Positions 23,772-32,246 of a stretch of 40,136 nucleotides of DNA are shown here, piece by piece. The DNA comes from Granulosicoccus sp. GTDB taxonomy: Bacteria > Pseudomonadota > Gammaproteobacteria > Granulosicoccales > Granulosicoccaceae. Where the stretch lies: the NCBI GenBank assembly GCA_013002205.1, contig JABDKN010000213.1, positions 1 through 40,136 on the forward strand, in the 5' to 3' direction. The notes below the pieces were generated by a model, which was not told the origin of the DNA, did no database searches, and saw only the letters and a program-made list of their open reading frames with translations. Numbering within the stretch: position 1 is the first letter of the stretch; every line of letters begins with the position of its first letter. Both the position numbers and the translations under genes were made by a program.

Positions 23772-24731
23772 TCAGGGCGTGAACTGTCGGCGCATGGCAC
23801 TGGCGAAACGATCCAGTTCGCTGGCCGGAAGGCAGTTGATGCCCGCGGCTGCCTTTCTGCCGCCCCCGGTATCGAACTGGCGACACAGTTCATCGGCTCC
23901 GCTGCGATTGTGCAGTGGCGAGCGCACACTGACCAGGTAGCTGCCGTCGTCGAGCTCACTCAACAGCGCATGGGCGCGCAGAGGGTTCTGCTGTGCCAGT
24001 TCATTGGCATATACACCACTGATGCGCCGCGCAAACGGATCATTGGGGAAAATGAAAATGGCCATGTGTTCGGTGCTTCGATCTGCCTCGATCGCACAGG
24101 CACGAGCGTGATCACTGGCATAACCCTCGGCCAGCGTGGCAAAGGCCGGGTCATCGACAATGAACGAAAACGGGCTGGTGTGCGGTTGCAGACGCCGATA
24201 CAGCTCAGCCGGCAGAAAATACAGATCCTCGAGCGTCGATCCGTAGCTGTTGTAGTTGAGCAGGGTACCCAGGGTTTTGAGCTGTTCCAGCTCACCGGCA
24301 GACAGTTCAAGCGGGCCCGCCGCTTGCGTTGCTCTCGCGTGCAGGTTGTCACCGAACGCTGCGGTGACGGCCCAGGGCAGATAGCGGCCGTCGAGCAACT
24401 CGTTGATGATCAGGCCGGTACAGGTTTCCGCTGCTGTATCGATGTGCGTGGTGAGCCTGGCATGCTGTGGAATTTCCCCCGGAAAGTGATGATCGGCATA
24501 GATTACCGTAGCACCGGTGTCCAGGACGGCAAGCAGCGCGTCGCGATTCCTGTCCAGTGACACATCCAGAATCGTAACCGTGTCTCCGGCACTGGCGTGC
24601 ACTTGCCGGACCAGGGCGATATCGCGCTTGACACCGGTGATCAGGGTGCTGTCCTGCGGATCGGCCAGGCGCAACTGGTGCAGGGCGCACAAACCGTCGG
24701 CGTCGCCATTGAATACATCGATGATTGCCAT
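23772..24731 (-). CDS. DHH-family phosphoesterase with DHHA1-like C-terminus
   Basis: A 319-residue protein. The N-terminal DHH domain shows FNGDADGLCALHQL (residues 7-20, metal-binding Asp residues), LDVSLDRN and the family signature ADHHFPGE. The C-terminus ends with F-D-T-G-G-G-R-K-A-A-A-G, the nucleic-acid/nucleotide-binding GGG motif of the DHHA1 domain. DHH-DHHA1 proteins are Mn-dependent phosphoesterases such as nanoRNase/pAp phosphatases or cyclic-dinucleotide hydrolases. The usual leading His of the first motif is replaced here by Phe-Asn, as in a distinct subgroup, so the substrate is open. The ATG at 24731 has an AGG 8 bases upstream; the in-frame extension to 24800 overlaps pyrD and is rejected. 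It is 22 bases downstream of pyrD, probably co-transcribed. Confidence 0.85.
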   Translation of the reverse strand: MAIIDVFNGDADGLCALHQLRLADPQDSTLITGVKRDIALVRQVHASAGDTVTILDVSLDRNRDALLAVLDTGATVIYADHHFPGEIPQHARLTTHIDTAAETCTGLIINELLDGRYLPWAVTAAFGDNLHARATQAAGPLELSAGELEQLKTLGTLLNYNSYGSTLEDLYFLPAELYRRLQPHTSPFSFIVDDPAFATLAEGYASDHARACAIEADRSTEHMAIFIFPNDPFARRISGVYANELAQQNPLRAHALLSELDDGSYLVSVRSPLHNRSGADELCRQFDTGGGRKAAAGINCLPASELDRFASAMRRQFTP

Positions 24732-24753
24732 GTAATACCTGTCCCTCGGAAAT

Positions 24754-25815
24754 TCAGTGACTCGTACAGTCGATGCAGTCGCGAACCAGTGCCGGCCCAT
24801 GGTAGATCAGGCCGGAATACAGTTGAACCAGGTCGGCACCGAGTGTCAGTTTCCGGCGTGCATCCCGTCCGCAGCTCACACCGCCGACGCCAATCAATGC
24901 AGCGTTGCCATCGAGTCGACTGGCAACGGTCTGCAGACAATCATCTGCCAGTGATCGCAGTGGCTCGCCGCTGAGACCTCCGGCTTCACGTGCATACAGG
25001 TGATGGCGAACCGCCTCGCGTTCACGCGTGGTGTTACCGGCGATGACACCGTCAATCTCATGTTCCAGTACCGCCCGGCAGAATTCGTCGAGCTCCTCAT
25101 TGCTCAAGTCCGGTGCAATCTTTACGAGAACAGGTACCTGTCGGCCGTGTTCGCCTGCCAGTCTGTATTGCGCCGTCTTGAGCAGGGCGAGCAGCTGTTC
25201 GAGCCGCTCACCGTGCTGCAGGTCCCGCAGGCCAGCGGTATTGGGAGAAGAGATATTGACCGTGACGTAATCCGCGTGCGCATAGACACGCTCCAGGCAA
25301 TACAGGTAGTCCTTACCGGCATCGTCCAGGGAGGTCGTCGCATTCTTGCCGATATTGATGCCCAGGCGGCCACGGTAACGGCGTTGCCGGACCCGTTCTA
25401 CCAGGTGGTTCACACCCTTGTTGTTGAACCCGAAGCGATTGATCAGGGCGCCGTACTGCGTCAGTCTGAACAGTCGGGGCCTGTCGTTTCCGGGCTGTGC
25501 TTGCGGGGTGACGGTGCCGATTTCCACATGGCCGAACCCGAGTGCCCCGAGCGCGTCTATATAGTCACCGTTCTTGTCCAGTCCGGCAGCCAGGCCGATC
25601 CGGTTGGCAAAGGTCTGCCCCAGGCACTCGACCTGAGACGTGCTGGCGGCATAGCGTCGTTCAAGCAATGAGGCTATCCCGGCCTGCCAGCGCGGATGGC
25701 TCATGGTGCCCAGTACCAGATCGTGCGCCTTTTCCGGATCCATTTCGAACAGGATGGCACGCCCGAGTCTGAACAGGAGGTCGCGTGGTGGTTCGGAGTA
25801 GCTGTTGTCGTCCAA
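24754..25815 (-). CDS. pyrD: Dihydroorotate dehydrogenase (quinone), class 2
   Basis: Catalyses the fourth step of pyrimidine synthesis, oxidising dihydroorotate to orotate with FMN and passing electrons to membrane quinone. Landmarks are the N-terminal amphipathic helix D-L-L-F-R-L-G-R-A-I-L-F-E-M-D-P-E-K-A-H typical of class 2 enzymes, GLAAGLDKNGD, the FMN/substrate block NISSPNTAGLRDLQ with the catalytic Ser of class 2, V-K-I-A-P-D-L, IAGNTT and G-V-G-G-V. Length is about 353 residues if TTG 25815 is the start, close to the family norm. The frame has no stop up to 25974, but a start at ATG 25884 would overlap the divergent holA start codon. The start is therefore uncertain. Confidence 0.95.
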   Translation of the reverse strand: MDDNSYSEPPRDLLFRLGRAILFEMDPEKAHDLVLGTMSHPRWQAGIASLLERRYAASTSQVECLGQTFANRIGLAAGLDKNGDYIDALGALGFGHVEIGTVTPQAQPGNDRPRLFRLTQYGALINRFGFNNKGVNHLVERVRQRRYRGRLGINIGKNATTSLDDAGKDYLYCLERVYAHADYVTVNISSPNTAGLRDLQHGERLEQLLALLKTAQYRLAGEHGRQVPVLVKIAPDLSNEELDEFCRAVLEHEIDGVIAGNTTREREAVRHHLYAREAGGLSGEPLRSLADDCLQTVASRLDGNAALIGVGGVSCGRDARRKLTLGADLVQLYSGLIYHGPALVRDCIDCTSH

Positions 25816-25882
25816 CGAATGTGTCGCGCTCGTAGCGGGGCAATTTGGGTATGCTACACGTTCGAAAACAGCACCGCCTGCC

Positions 25883-26926
25883 ATGAAGCTCAACCCGGAC
25901 AGACTCGACTCGCACCTGCAGAGAGGCCTGTCGCCCGTGTACCTGTTATATGGCGATGAACCGCTGCAGCTCATGGAGATTGGCGATCACCTGCGTGAGG
26001 AGGCGCGCCGGAACGGATTCGTGGAGCGGCAGGTCATCTTTGCCAACGGGGATGCAGACTGGTCAACTTTTCGTGAGGCCGCAGAGAGCCTCTCACTGTT
26101 CAGTGACCAGCGACTTATCGATCTGCGCCTGCCCGACGGTAAACCCGGTAGGGTCGGGGCTGAGGAACTCAGGCGGTATTGTGCCAGACAGCCGCCGGAC
26201 GTTCTGCTGCTCATCACCAGTGGCAAGCTGGAGGGCACCGGCAACAAGAGTGCCTGGTTCAAAGCCATCGACGAGGCAGGTGTTACGTTGCATGTCCTGC
26301 CCATCCCGCCGAACAAGCTCGGGCCATGGCTGGCGGCGCGGCTGGCAGCCAAAGGCCTGCAAGTGGACAGGGAGACGCTTACGCTGATGGTGGAACGGGT
26401 CGAGGGCAACCTGCTGGCAGCTCGACAGGAAGTGGATAGACTGGCGCTGTTGTATCCACCGGGAGAAATAAGTCGTGAGCAGGTGCTGATCGCCGTGAGC
26501 GACAGTGCACGTTATTCGATTGGCGATCTGCCGGCGGCAGCGCTCGCCGGGGACTCGGTCCGCGCGTTGCGTATTCTCTCTGGCCTGCACGATGAGGCCG
26601 TCAGCGAATTGCTGATCCTGTGGTCCCTGGTCAGTGAGATTCGGGCCGGTGCCCGCACGGCAGAAGCCATCGAGGCCGGACAGGGTGAAAATGCCGCGCT
26701 GAAGTCCGCCGGGGTGTGGCAAAGCCGAGCGCAGCCGCTGAAGAGAGCGCTGGCCAGGCACACGGCAGCATCCTGGCTGTCCATGCTCTCGGCATGCTCA
26801 CAGATTGACCGGCAGATCAAGGGACGGGCGCCAGGGTCCAGCCGCGATGCCCTGGCAGCCTTGACCACAGAGCTTGCCGGCCACGGCGAGATACCGCTGA
26901 AAAGACACCCGGGGATACCCGCATGA
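25883..26926 (+). CDS. holA: DNA polymerase III subunit delta
   Basis: 347 residues, matching E. coli HolA (343). The delta subunit is the wrench of the clamp loader that opens the beta clamp. The start M-K-L-N-P-D-R-L and the block [18 protein letters not shown] are the characteristic beginning; F-A-N-G-D-A-D-W follows near residue 50, and E-V-D-R-L-A-L-L-Y marks the lid region. The ATG at 25883 follows a gap of about 67 bases from divergent pyrD. Its TGA overlaps the asnS start as ATGA, so translation of the two is coupled. In many gammaproteobacteria holA sits beside lptE and leuS; that arrangement is absent here. Confidence 0.94.
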   Translation: MKLNPDRLDSHLQRGLSPVYLLYGDEPLQLMEIGDHLREEARRNGFVERQVIFANGDADWSTFREAAESLSLFSDQRLIDLRLPDGKPGRVGAEELRRYCARQPPDVLLLITSGKLEGTGNKSAWFKAIDEAGVTLHVLPIPPNKLGPWLAARLAAKGLQVDRETLTLMVERVEGNLLAARQEVDRLALLYPPGEISREQVLIAVSDSARYSIGDLPAAALAGDSVRALRILSGLHDEAVSELLILWSLVSEIRAGARTAEAIEAGQGENAALKSAGVWQSRAQPLKRALARHTAASWLSMLSACSQIDRQIKGRAPGSSRDALAALTTELAGHGEIPLKRHPGIPA

Positions 26927-28317
26927 ATCAGGTTGATATCGCCGATCTACTGTCCACGACGCCTGCAGGCCAGGACGTCGTCGTGCAGGGCTGGGTTCGC
27001 AGCCGGCGCGATTCCAAGGCAGGACTGTCGTTTATCTCGCTGTATGACGGCACCTGCTTTGATGCCCTGCAGGTCGTCGCAGAAGAGTCACTGGAAAATT
27101 ACCATGGCGATGTCCTCAGATTGTCATCCGGCTTTGCCGTGGAAGTGAGAGGCAGGCTGGTGCCGTCCGAGGGCAAGGGGCAGGTGGTTGAACTGCAGGC
27201 CACAGGTGTGCGTATCGTGGGTGCTGTGGATGATCCCGAACAATATCCAATCGCCAAGAAGCGGCACACCTTCGAATACCTGCGGCAGGTGGCGCATCTT
27301 CGTCCTCGCACCAATGCATTCGGTGCGATCAGTCGGGTACGCTCGACCCTCTCGTGCGCAATCCACCAGTACTTCAAGGATCGAAGATTCCAGTGGGTGA
27401 ATACGCCGTTGATCACCACCAGTGATTGCGAAGGGGCTGGCGAACTGTTTCGCGTCAGTACACTGGATGCCCGGAAGCCTCCTTTGAATACCAGTGGGCA
27501 GGTGGATTTCGACAAGGATTTTTTTGCCCGGGAAGCCTACCTGACGGTATCCGGTCAATTGAACGCGGAGAGCTATGCGCTGGCCCTGAGCAAGGTCTAT
27601 ACCTTTGGTCCTACCTTTCGTGCCGAGAATTCCAACACCAGTCGGCATCTGGCTGAATTTTGGATGGTGGAACCGGAAATGGCGTTTGCCGATCTACAGG
27701 ACAATGCTGATCTGGCCGAAGATTTTCTCACGTATCTGTTCAGGGCCGTACTGGAGGAACGCGAAGACGACATTGCATTTTTTGCCCAGCGCATCGACAA
27801 AAATGCCCTGGCTCGCCTGCATCATGTGGCCGAGTCCAGTTTCGAGCGCATGGACTACAGTGACGCAATCGAACGGCTGGAAAATTCCGGTAAACGCTTC
27901 GAGTTTCCAGTGAGCTGGGGACTGGATCTGCAGTCTGAACATGAGCGCTGGCTGGCAGAAGAGCATGTCGGCCGGCCGGTGATCCTGCAGAACTATCCGA
28001 AAGAGATCAAGGCTTTCTATATGCGCGACAATGACGATGGCAGGACGGTCGCGGCGATGGATGTGCTGGCGCCGGGCATCGGTGAGATCATCGGTGGCAG
28101 TCAACGTGAGGAACGCCTGTCAGTGCTGGATGAGAAGCTTGCGGCATTGGGACTCAGCGAGGAGCTGGACTGGTATCGGGATCTTCGACGTTACGGCAGT
28201 ACTCCGCATTCGGGCTTCGGCATGGGTTTCGAGCGAGTGCTCAATTACATCACCGGTATGGAGAATATTCGTGACGCCATTCCGTTTCCACGTGTGCCGC
28301 GCAGTGCGCCGTTTTAG
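26923..28317 (+). CDS. asnS: Asparagine--tRNA ligase
   Basis: 464 residues, the standard length for bacterial AsnRS. An N-terminal OB-fold anticodon-binding domain (about 1-110, [13 protein letters not shown]) precedes a class II catalytic core. Motif 2 is visible as [20 protein letters not shown] around residues 230-250, and motif 3 as [15 protein letters not shown] around 431-445. The A-E-N-S-N-T-x-R-H and G-G-S-Q-R-E-E-R blocks distinguish AsnRS from AspRS. The start overlaps the holA stop by 4 bases (ATGA). The enzyme charges tRNA-Asn in the cytoplasm; its presence suggests direct Asn-tRNA synthesis rather than only transamidation. Confidence 0.97.
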   Translation: MNQVDIADLLSTTPAGQDVVVQGWVRSRRDSKAGLSFISLYDGTCFDALQVVAEESLENYHGDVLRLSSGFAVEVRGRLVPSEGKGQVVELQATGVRIVGAVDDPEQYPIAKKRHTFEYLRQVAHLRPRTNAFGAISRVRSTLSCAIHQYFKDRRFQWVNTPLITTSDCEGAGELFRVSTLDARKPPLNTSGQVDFDKDFFAREAYLTVSGQLNAESYALALSKVYTFGPTFRAENSNTSRHLAEFWMVEPEMAFADLQDNADLAEDFLTYLFRAVLEEREDDIAFFAQRIDKNALARLHHVAESSFERMDYSDAIERLENSGKRFEFPVSWGLDLQSEHERWLAEEHVGRPVILQNYPKEIKAFYMRDNDDGRTVAAMDVLAPGIGEIIGGSQREERLSVLDEKLAALGLSEELDWYRDLRRYGSTPHSGFGMGFERVLNYITGMENIRDAIPFPRVPRSAPF

Positions 28318-28401
28318 CCATGAAACGCCGCATCCGGTCATGCATGAGCCAGACTGCAGGCCCGGATTGCAGGTCATGAATTTATCGCAGGAGATCCAAG
28401 C

Positions 28402-28962
28402 ATGAGCAATAACCCTGAAGTGGACTGGAATACGATCCCGGTACCGCAGGACGACGGAGGCTGTGAGCACCTGACCGGTATGTCGATGCCCTCGCTGTCC
28501 TTGCAATCGACATCCGGACAACGGGTGAACCTGTCTGGCGAATCAGGGTTGGTGGTCATCTATGCCTATCCGATGACGGGCATACCGGGAATAGCGCCGC
28601 CCGACGGCTGGGACATGATCCCGGGCGCACGCGGCTGCACGCCACAATCCTGCTCCTTTCGTGATCATGCTCAGGAGCTTGCACAGCTTGGCGTGGATAA
28701 AGTATACGGTGTGTCCAGCCAGAGCAATGTCGATCAAGCTGAAGCTGCCACACGACTGAAACTGCCCTTCGAACTGCTGTCGGACGAGCAGCATGAACTG
28801 GCCGACGCCATGCGATTGCCGGAATTCACGGTCGAGGGCCGACGCCTGCTCAAGCGCCTGGCGCTGGTCGTGCGGGGCGGTGTCGTGGTGAAGGTTTTCT
28901 ATCCGGTGTTTCCGCCGGACCGGAATGCCAGTATGGTCATCGAATGGCTGCGCGAACAATGA
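28402..28962 (+). CDS. Peroxiredoxin (AhpC/TSA-redoxin, BCP/PrxQ-like)
   Basis: 186 residues. The core reads V-V-I-Y-A-Y-P-M-T-G, then PGARGCTPQSCSFRDH with the peroxidatic Cys at 79, the threonine and Arg of the active site, and a second Cys at 84. A C-x4-C pair is the resolving arrangement of BCP/PrxQ enzymes, giving a monomeric two-Cys peroxidase of H2O2 or organic peroxides. An insertion of about 16 residues (I-P-G-I-A-P-P-D-G-W-D-M-I) separates the Y-x-Y-P strand from the active site, which is unusual; an N-terminal extension with C21 is also present. AGGAG lies about 8 bases before the ATG. It follows asnS by 84 bases on the same strand. Confidence 0.85.
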   Translation: MSNNPEVDWNTIPVPQDDGGCEHLTGMSMPSLSLQSTSGQRVNLSGESGLVVIYAYPMTGIPGIAPPDGWDMIPGARGCTPQSCSFRDHAQELAQLGVDKVYGVSSQSNVDQAEAATRLKLPFELLSDEQHELADAMRLPEFTVEGRRLLKRLALVVRGGVVVKVFYPVFPPDRNASMVIEWLREQ

Positions 28963-29051
28963 GTACTGTATGAAAAGTCGGTGAACACGATCCGCCGTAC
29001 TTGCCAGCCTGAATTCGTGTGATTACTCTTTGCAATGCCAGGGAGATGCCC

Positions 29052-29753
29052 ATGTCATACCACTTGAACACCAGGAAACAATCGTCAGTTAAAGCACTGT
29101 CTTCACCCGGGAACCGTCGCGGATTCACGCTGGTGGAAGTGGCCATCGTACTGGTCATCATCGGGCTGGTGCTGGGAGGCGTGTTCAAGGGACAGGCACT
29201 GATCGACAACGCACGCGTACGCTCCATGACCACCGAGGTAGCCGGAATACAGACCGCCTGGTTATCATTCCAGGAGCGTTACCGATCCATACCCGGAGAT
29301 TTTGCCAAGGCTGGCACCCAGATTGACAGCGCAGCGGTTCCGGGCAACGGTAATGGCCGTGTGGATGAGTCGAGCGAACGCGCCGGCGTATGGCAGCAAC
29401 TGGCTCTGGCGGGATTCATCAGTGGCAGCTTCGATGGCTCGCAGGCGGCCGTGGGTACCGCAACCGATCTGGAATGCGCCCCGGGCACCTGTCCGAGGAA
29501 TCCCTACAACGGTTACTACAAGATCAGCTACAGTGCCCAGGCGGCGGATGTCGACACACCGGCGCATGAGATAGTGACCGGCAAGCATATACCCGTGAGC
29601 ATCCTCTCTCAACTTGATGCAAAGCTGGATGACGGGCGACCGAATGCCGGACGTTTTCGAGTTCACCGGGCATTTGCCAGTGTCTGCACCCGTGCAGGTG
29701 AATGGGATATCAGGTCGGCCAATTCCAATTGTGCAGGAGTTCTGCGCGAGTAG
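29052..29753 (+). CDS. Type IV pilin/pseudopilin-like protein (prepilin N-terminal methylation motif)
   Basis: 233 residues. A 24-residue leader ends in R-R-G and is followed by FTLVEVAIVLVIIGLVLGG, the class III prepilin motif with cleavage after Gly24, Phe at +1 and Glu at +5 (E29). The rest is a soluble C-terminal domain with a D-F-A-K-A-G block after the helix and four Cys residues in the second half, probably disulfide-paired. It should be processed by PilD and extruded by a type IV pilus or type II secretion machine, none of which is encoded in the window. AGGGAG lies 6 bases before ATG 29052; the in-frame ATG at 29046 is too close to it. The leader is long, but such leaders occur in pseudopilins. 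Confidence 0.85.
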   Translation: MSYHLNTRKQSSVKALSSPGNRRGFTLVEVAIVLVIIGLVLGGVFKGQALIDNARVRSMTTEVAGIQTAWLSFQERYRSIPGDFAKAGTQIDSAAVPGNGNGRVDESSERAGVWQQLALAGFISGSFDGSQAAVGTATDLECAPGTCPRNPYNGYYKISYSAQAADVDTPAHEIVTGKHIPVSILSQLDAKLDDGRPNAGRFRVHRAFASVCTRAGEWDIRSANSNCAGVLRE

Positions 29754-29773
29754 GCAATCCCGCCTCTTTCAGT

Positions 29774-29801
29774 TTGACCTCAGCGTGCAATGCTGTAGCA
29801 T
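29774..29801 (+). promoter_or_regulatory. Candidate promoter with palindrome ahead of the amidoligase cluster
   Basis: TTGACC (29774-29779) and TAGCAT (29796-29801) are separated by 16 bases, matching 5/6 and 4/6 of the sigma70 consensus. The palindrome ATGCT-GT-AGCAT (29790-29801) covers the -10 box and could be an operator half or chance symmetry. Predicted transcription would start about 72 bases before the first cluster gene. Confidence 0.35.
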
Positions 29802-29879
29802 CACGTCCGATGTGCGTCACCATTGTGCTGTCGGGATGTCAGGCAGCTGCCATGTACACTGAGTCCGGGGTCTGCCGCT

Positions 29880-31055
29880 GTGACAAATAGCATTTCGATA
29901 GGCATTGAAGAGGAATACCTGCTGGTCAACCCGCATACGCGTGAGCTGGCAAAACACCAGGCTGCAGGATTCATGGACAGGTGCAAGGACCTGCTTGGCC
30001 CGCGGGTCATGCACGAAATGCTGCAAAGCCAGATAGAGATAGGTACGGGTGTGTGTCACACCATCGACGAGGCGCGGGCCGAGCTGCTTGAACTACGTAC
30101 GGGAGTCGCATCGGTTGCCCGGGACTTCGACCTGTGTCTGATTGCCGCCTCCACTCACCCCTGGTCATTATGGAGCGAGCAGGAGCCAGTGGACATGGAA
30201 CGCTATCGCATCATGGGTGTGGAGCAAGCCAGTATTGCCCGTCGCATGGCCATTTGTGGCATGCATATTCACGCCGGTATTGCCGACCGCGATCTGCGGG
30301 TGGACCTGATGAGCCAGGTCAGCTACTTTATGCCGCACCTGCTGGCGCTCAGTGGCTCCTCACCGTTCTGGGAAGGCATCGACACAGGTCTGAAATCCAT
30401 GCGGCCAACCATTGCCGGTCATCTTCCACGATCAGGTCTGCCGGAATCTTTCGACAACTGGAATGACTGGACGGACATGCTCGAGGACATGACCGCCTGC
30501 GGCATGATTAACGATCCGTCACGCATCTGGTGGGACCTGCGTCCAAGCGTTCGCCACCCCACCCTGGAGATTCGAATCTGCGATGTGTGTACATGGGTGG
30601 AGGATGCACTGTGTATTGCGGCCCTGTATCAGTCTCTGTTGACCTTTCTGTCCCACCTCCGGGCCAACAATCAGCGCTGGCGTACCTACCGGCGTATTCT
30701 GATACTTGAGAACAAGTGGCGTGCACAGCGATACGGTATCGACGCACAGCTTGGGGATTTTGGCAAAAGGCAGGCAGTGCCGTTGCCTGAACTCATCGAT
30801 GAGCTGGTTGAGTTGCTGCGTCCTCACGCCGAGAGCCTGGGTTGCGTGAGCGAGGTCGAACATGCTCGCGTGATCGCGAGCCGGGGCAGTAGTGCGGATC
30901 ACCAGTTGAAGGTGTATCAGGAAAAACTGACCGGTGGCGCCTCCGATCGGGAGGCACAGATGGCAGTCGTAGACTGGCTCATTGCCGAGTCCGTACCCTC
31001 TGAGTCGGCCACTGCCGCCGCATCGGTTTCCAGCGAAGAGCTCGAGCCCGGGTAA
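29880..31055 (+). CDS. YbdK-type carboxylate-amine ligase (glutamate-cysteine ligase 2, GCS2 family)
   Basis: 391 residues. Family marks are the metal/ATP-binding start SISIGIEEEYLLV (residues 4-16), M-H-E-M-L-Q-S-Q-I-E-I-G-T-G, the C-G-M-H-I-H-A-G-I block, and D-L-R-P-S-V-R-H-P-T-L-E-I-R-I, all typical of YbdK proteins (COG2170). They have the glutamine-synthetase-like fold of gamma-glutamylcysteine synthetases and form an amide by phosphorylating a carboxylate. E. coli YbdK has only weak glutamate-cysteine ligase activity and its real role is unclear. The start is GTG 29880; earlier in-frame codons do not resemble the family. The stop is 8 bases before the next gene, making it the lead of a five-gene set of ligases and hydrolases. 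The C-terminal 20 residues are Ser/Ala/Glu-rich and extra to the fold. Confidence 0.88.
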   Translation: MTNSISIGIEEEYLLVNPHTRELAKHQAAGFMDRCKDLLGPRVMHEMLQSQIEIGTGVCHTIDEARAELLELRTGVASVARDFDLCLIAASTHPWSLWSEQEPVDMERYRIMGVEQASIARRMAICGMHIHAGIADRDLRVDLMSQVSYFMPHLLALSGSSPFWEGIDTGLKSMRPTIAGHLPRSGLPESFDNWNDWTDMLEDMTACGMINDPSRIWWDLRPSVRHPTLEIRICDVCTWVEDALCIAALYQSLLTFLSHLRANNQRWRTYRRILILENKWRAQRYGIDAQLGDFGKRQAVPLPELIDELVELLRPHAESLGCVSEVEHARVIASRGSSADHQLKVYQEKLTGGASDREAQMAVVDWLIAESVPSESATAAASVSSEELEPG

Positions 31056-31063
31056 CGGCACCG

Positions 31064-32221
31064 TTGAAGCAATCACCTGTACCGGACTTCCTGCATCCTG
31101 ATGAGCAGGTACATCCTGCCGTTGCCGAACTGCTCGCACATGCTGTTACGCCCATGCGGCTGCAGTATTTCCACCATACCCATGAATTTCCGCTGGTCGC
31201 TCCCGGGAAGGTGACCTTTGTCTGGATTGGCGCTGCCGACCGGGTATGTCTGTTGCGATGGATCCATGGTGGCATTGACCGTCTTGAATTCCGGCCTGTT
31301 ACCGACACGCCATTGTGGCTGCTGAGTCTGGATGTCATTGACAATGGCCGCTTCGAGTACAAGCTTGGGGTAGAGCAGGACGGCAGGCAAGAGTGGGTTC
31401 TGGATCCACTGAATCCGGATCGAGCGGGAGATCCCTACGGAGAAAACTCCGTATGCATGACCTATGGCTATACGCAACCCAGTTGGAGTATGCCGCAAGG
31501 TGCCCCGGCGGGCACCATCGAGCCGCTGCACGTTCTCAGTAGTGTGTTCGCAGAAACGCGCGAGGAGCAGGTATACCTGCCTGCAGATTATCAGCCGGAG
31601 TTGATCTATCCGCTTCTCATTATTCATGACGGGGCGGATTTCGTTACCTATGCAGATCTCTCCACATCACTGGATAACCTGATTGCCTCGGGTGTCATCC
31701 CGCCGGTCATTGCCGCACTGGTACAGACGCGCGACAGGCTTGGAGAGTACGCACGTGGACATCGGCATGCCCGCTATATCGTCGGTGACCTGATGCCGCA
31801 TGTCAGCCGTCGCTACCGAGTGTCAGAACGTCCCGAGGATCGCGTACTTCTCGGGGCCAGTCTCGGAGCGGTGGTCTCCCTGGCAACGATTTTCCGCTAC
31901 CCCGGTGTATTTGGCGGAGCTGTATTGCATTCCGGGTCGTTTATTCTGGATGAGCGCAAACTGGAGGGGCGTCCTCACCCCGTGTTCGAGCGGGTTTCCC
32001 GCCTGGTCAAGGCATTCAGGCGCACGCCCAACATGCCGGAGCTGCGTGCCTTCATATCCACCGGTGAACTGGAAGGCCTTGCATCAGAGAATGAGGCACT
32101 TGCAAATCTATTGCATAAAAACGGTGTAAGTGTTTTATTCAGGAGTGCCTGGGATGGGCATCACTGGCACAACTGGCGTGATCAGTTGCGCGAGGGGCTG
32201 GAGTGGGTGTTGAAACGATAG
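31064..32221 (+). CDS. Enterochelin-esterase-like hydrolase with N-terminal early-set domain
   Basis: 385 residues. The N-terminal third (about 45-130: V-T-F-V-W-I-G-A-A-D-R-V, F-E-Y-K-L-G-V, V-L-D-P-L-N-P-D-R-A) resembles the early-set/CBM48-like domain of enterochelin esterases. The rest is an esterase-D alpha/beta hydrolase, with L-L-I-I-H-D-G-A-D-F at the oxyanion strand, the nucleophile elbow GASLGA (S266) and a histidine near 366-369 in W-D-G-H-H-W-H-N-W. It lacks an obvious signal peptide, so it is probably cytoplasmic. Fes-like enzymes cut cyclic trilactone siderophores; no siderophore genes are here, so an ester, thioester or amide made by the neighbouring ligases is a better guess. 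It begins at TTG 31064, 8 bases after the previous stop, with no good ribosome site; ATG 31154 is an alternative. Confidence 0.82.
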   Translation: MKQSPVPDFLHPDEQVHPAVAELLAHAVTPMRLQYFHHTHEFPLVAPGKVTFVWIGAADRVCLLRWIHGGIDRLEFRPVTDTPLWLLSLDVIDNGRFEYKLGVEQDGRQEWVLDPLNPDRAGDPYGENSVCMTYGYTQPSWSMPQGAPAGTIEPLHVLSSVFAETREEQVYLPADYQPELIYPLLIIHDGADFVTYADLSTSLDNLIASGVIPPVIAALVQTRDRLGEYARGHRHARYIVGDLMPHVSRRYRVSERPEDRVLLGASLGAVVSLATIFRYPGVFGGAVLHSGSFILDERKLEGRPHPVFERVSRLVKAFRRTPNMPELRAFISTGELEGLASENEALANLLHKNGVSVLFRSAWDGHHWHNWRDQLREGLEWVLKR

Positions 32222-32246
32222 TGGTAACGAACGACACGGAGAAGGC

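Noticed and set aside
31064-32221. Siderophore (enterobactin) esterase
   Set aside because: The fold is similar, but no siderophore synthesis, uptake or Fur-type genes are present.
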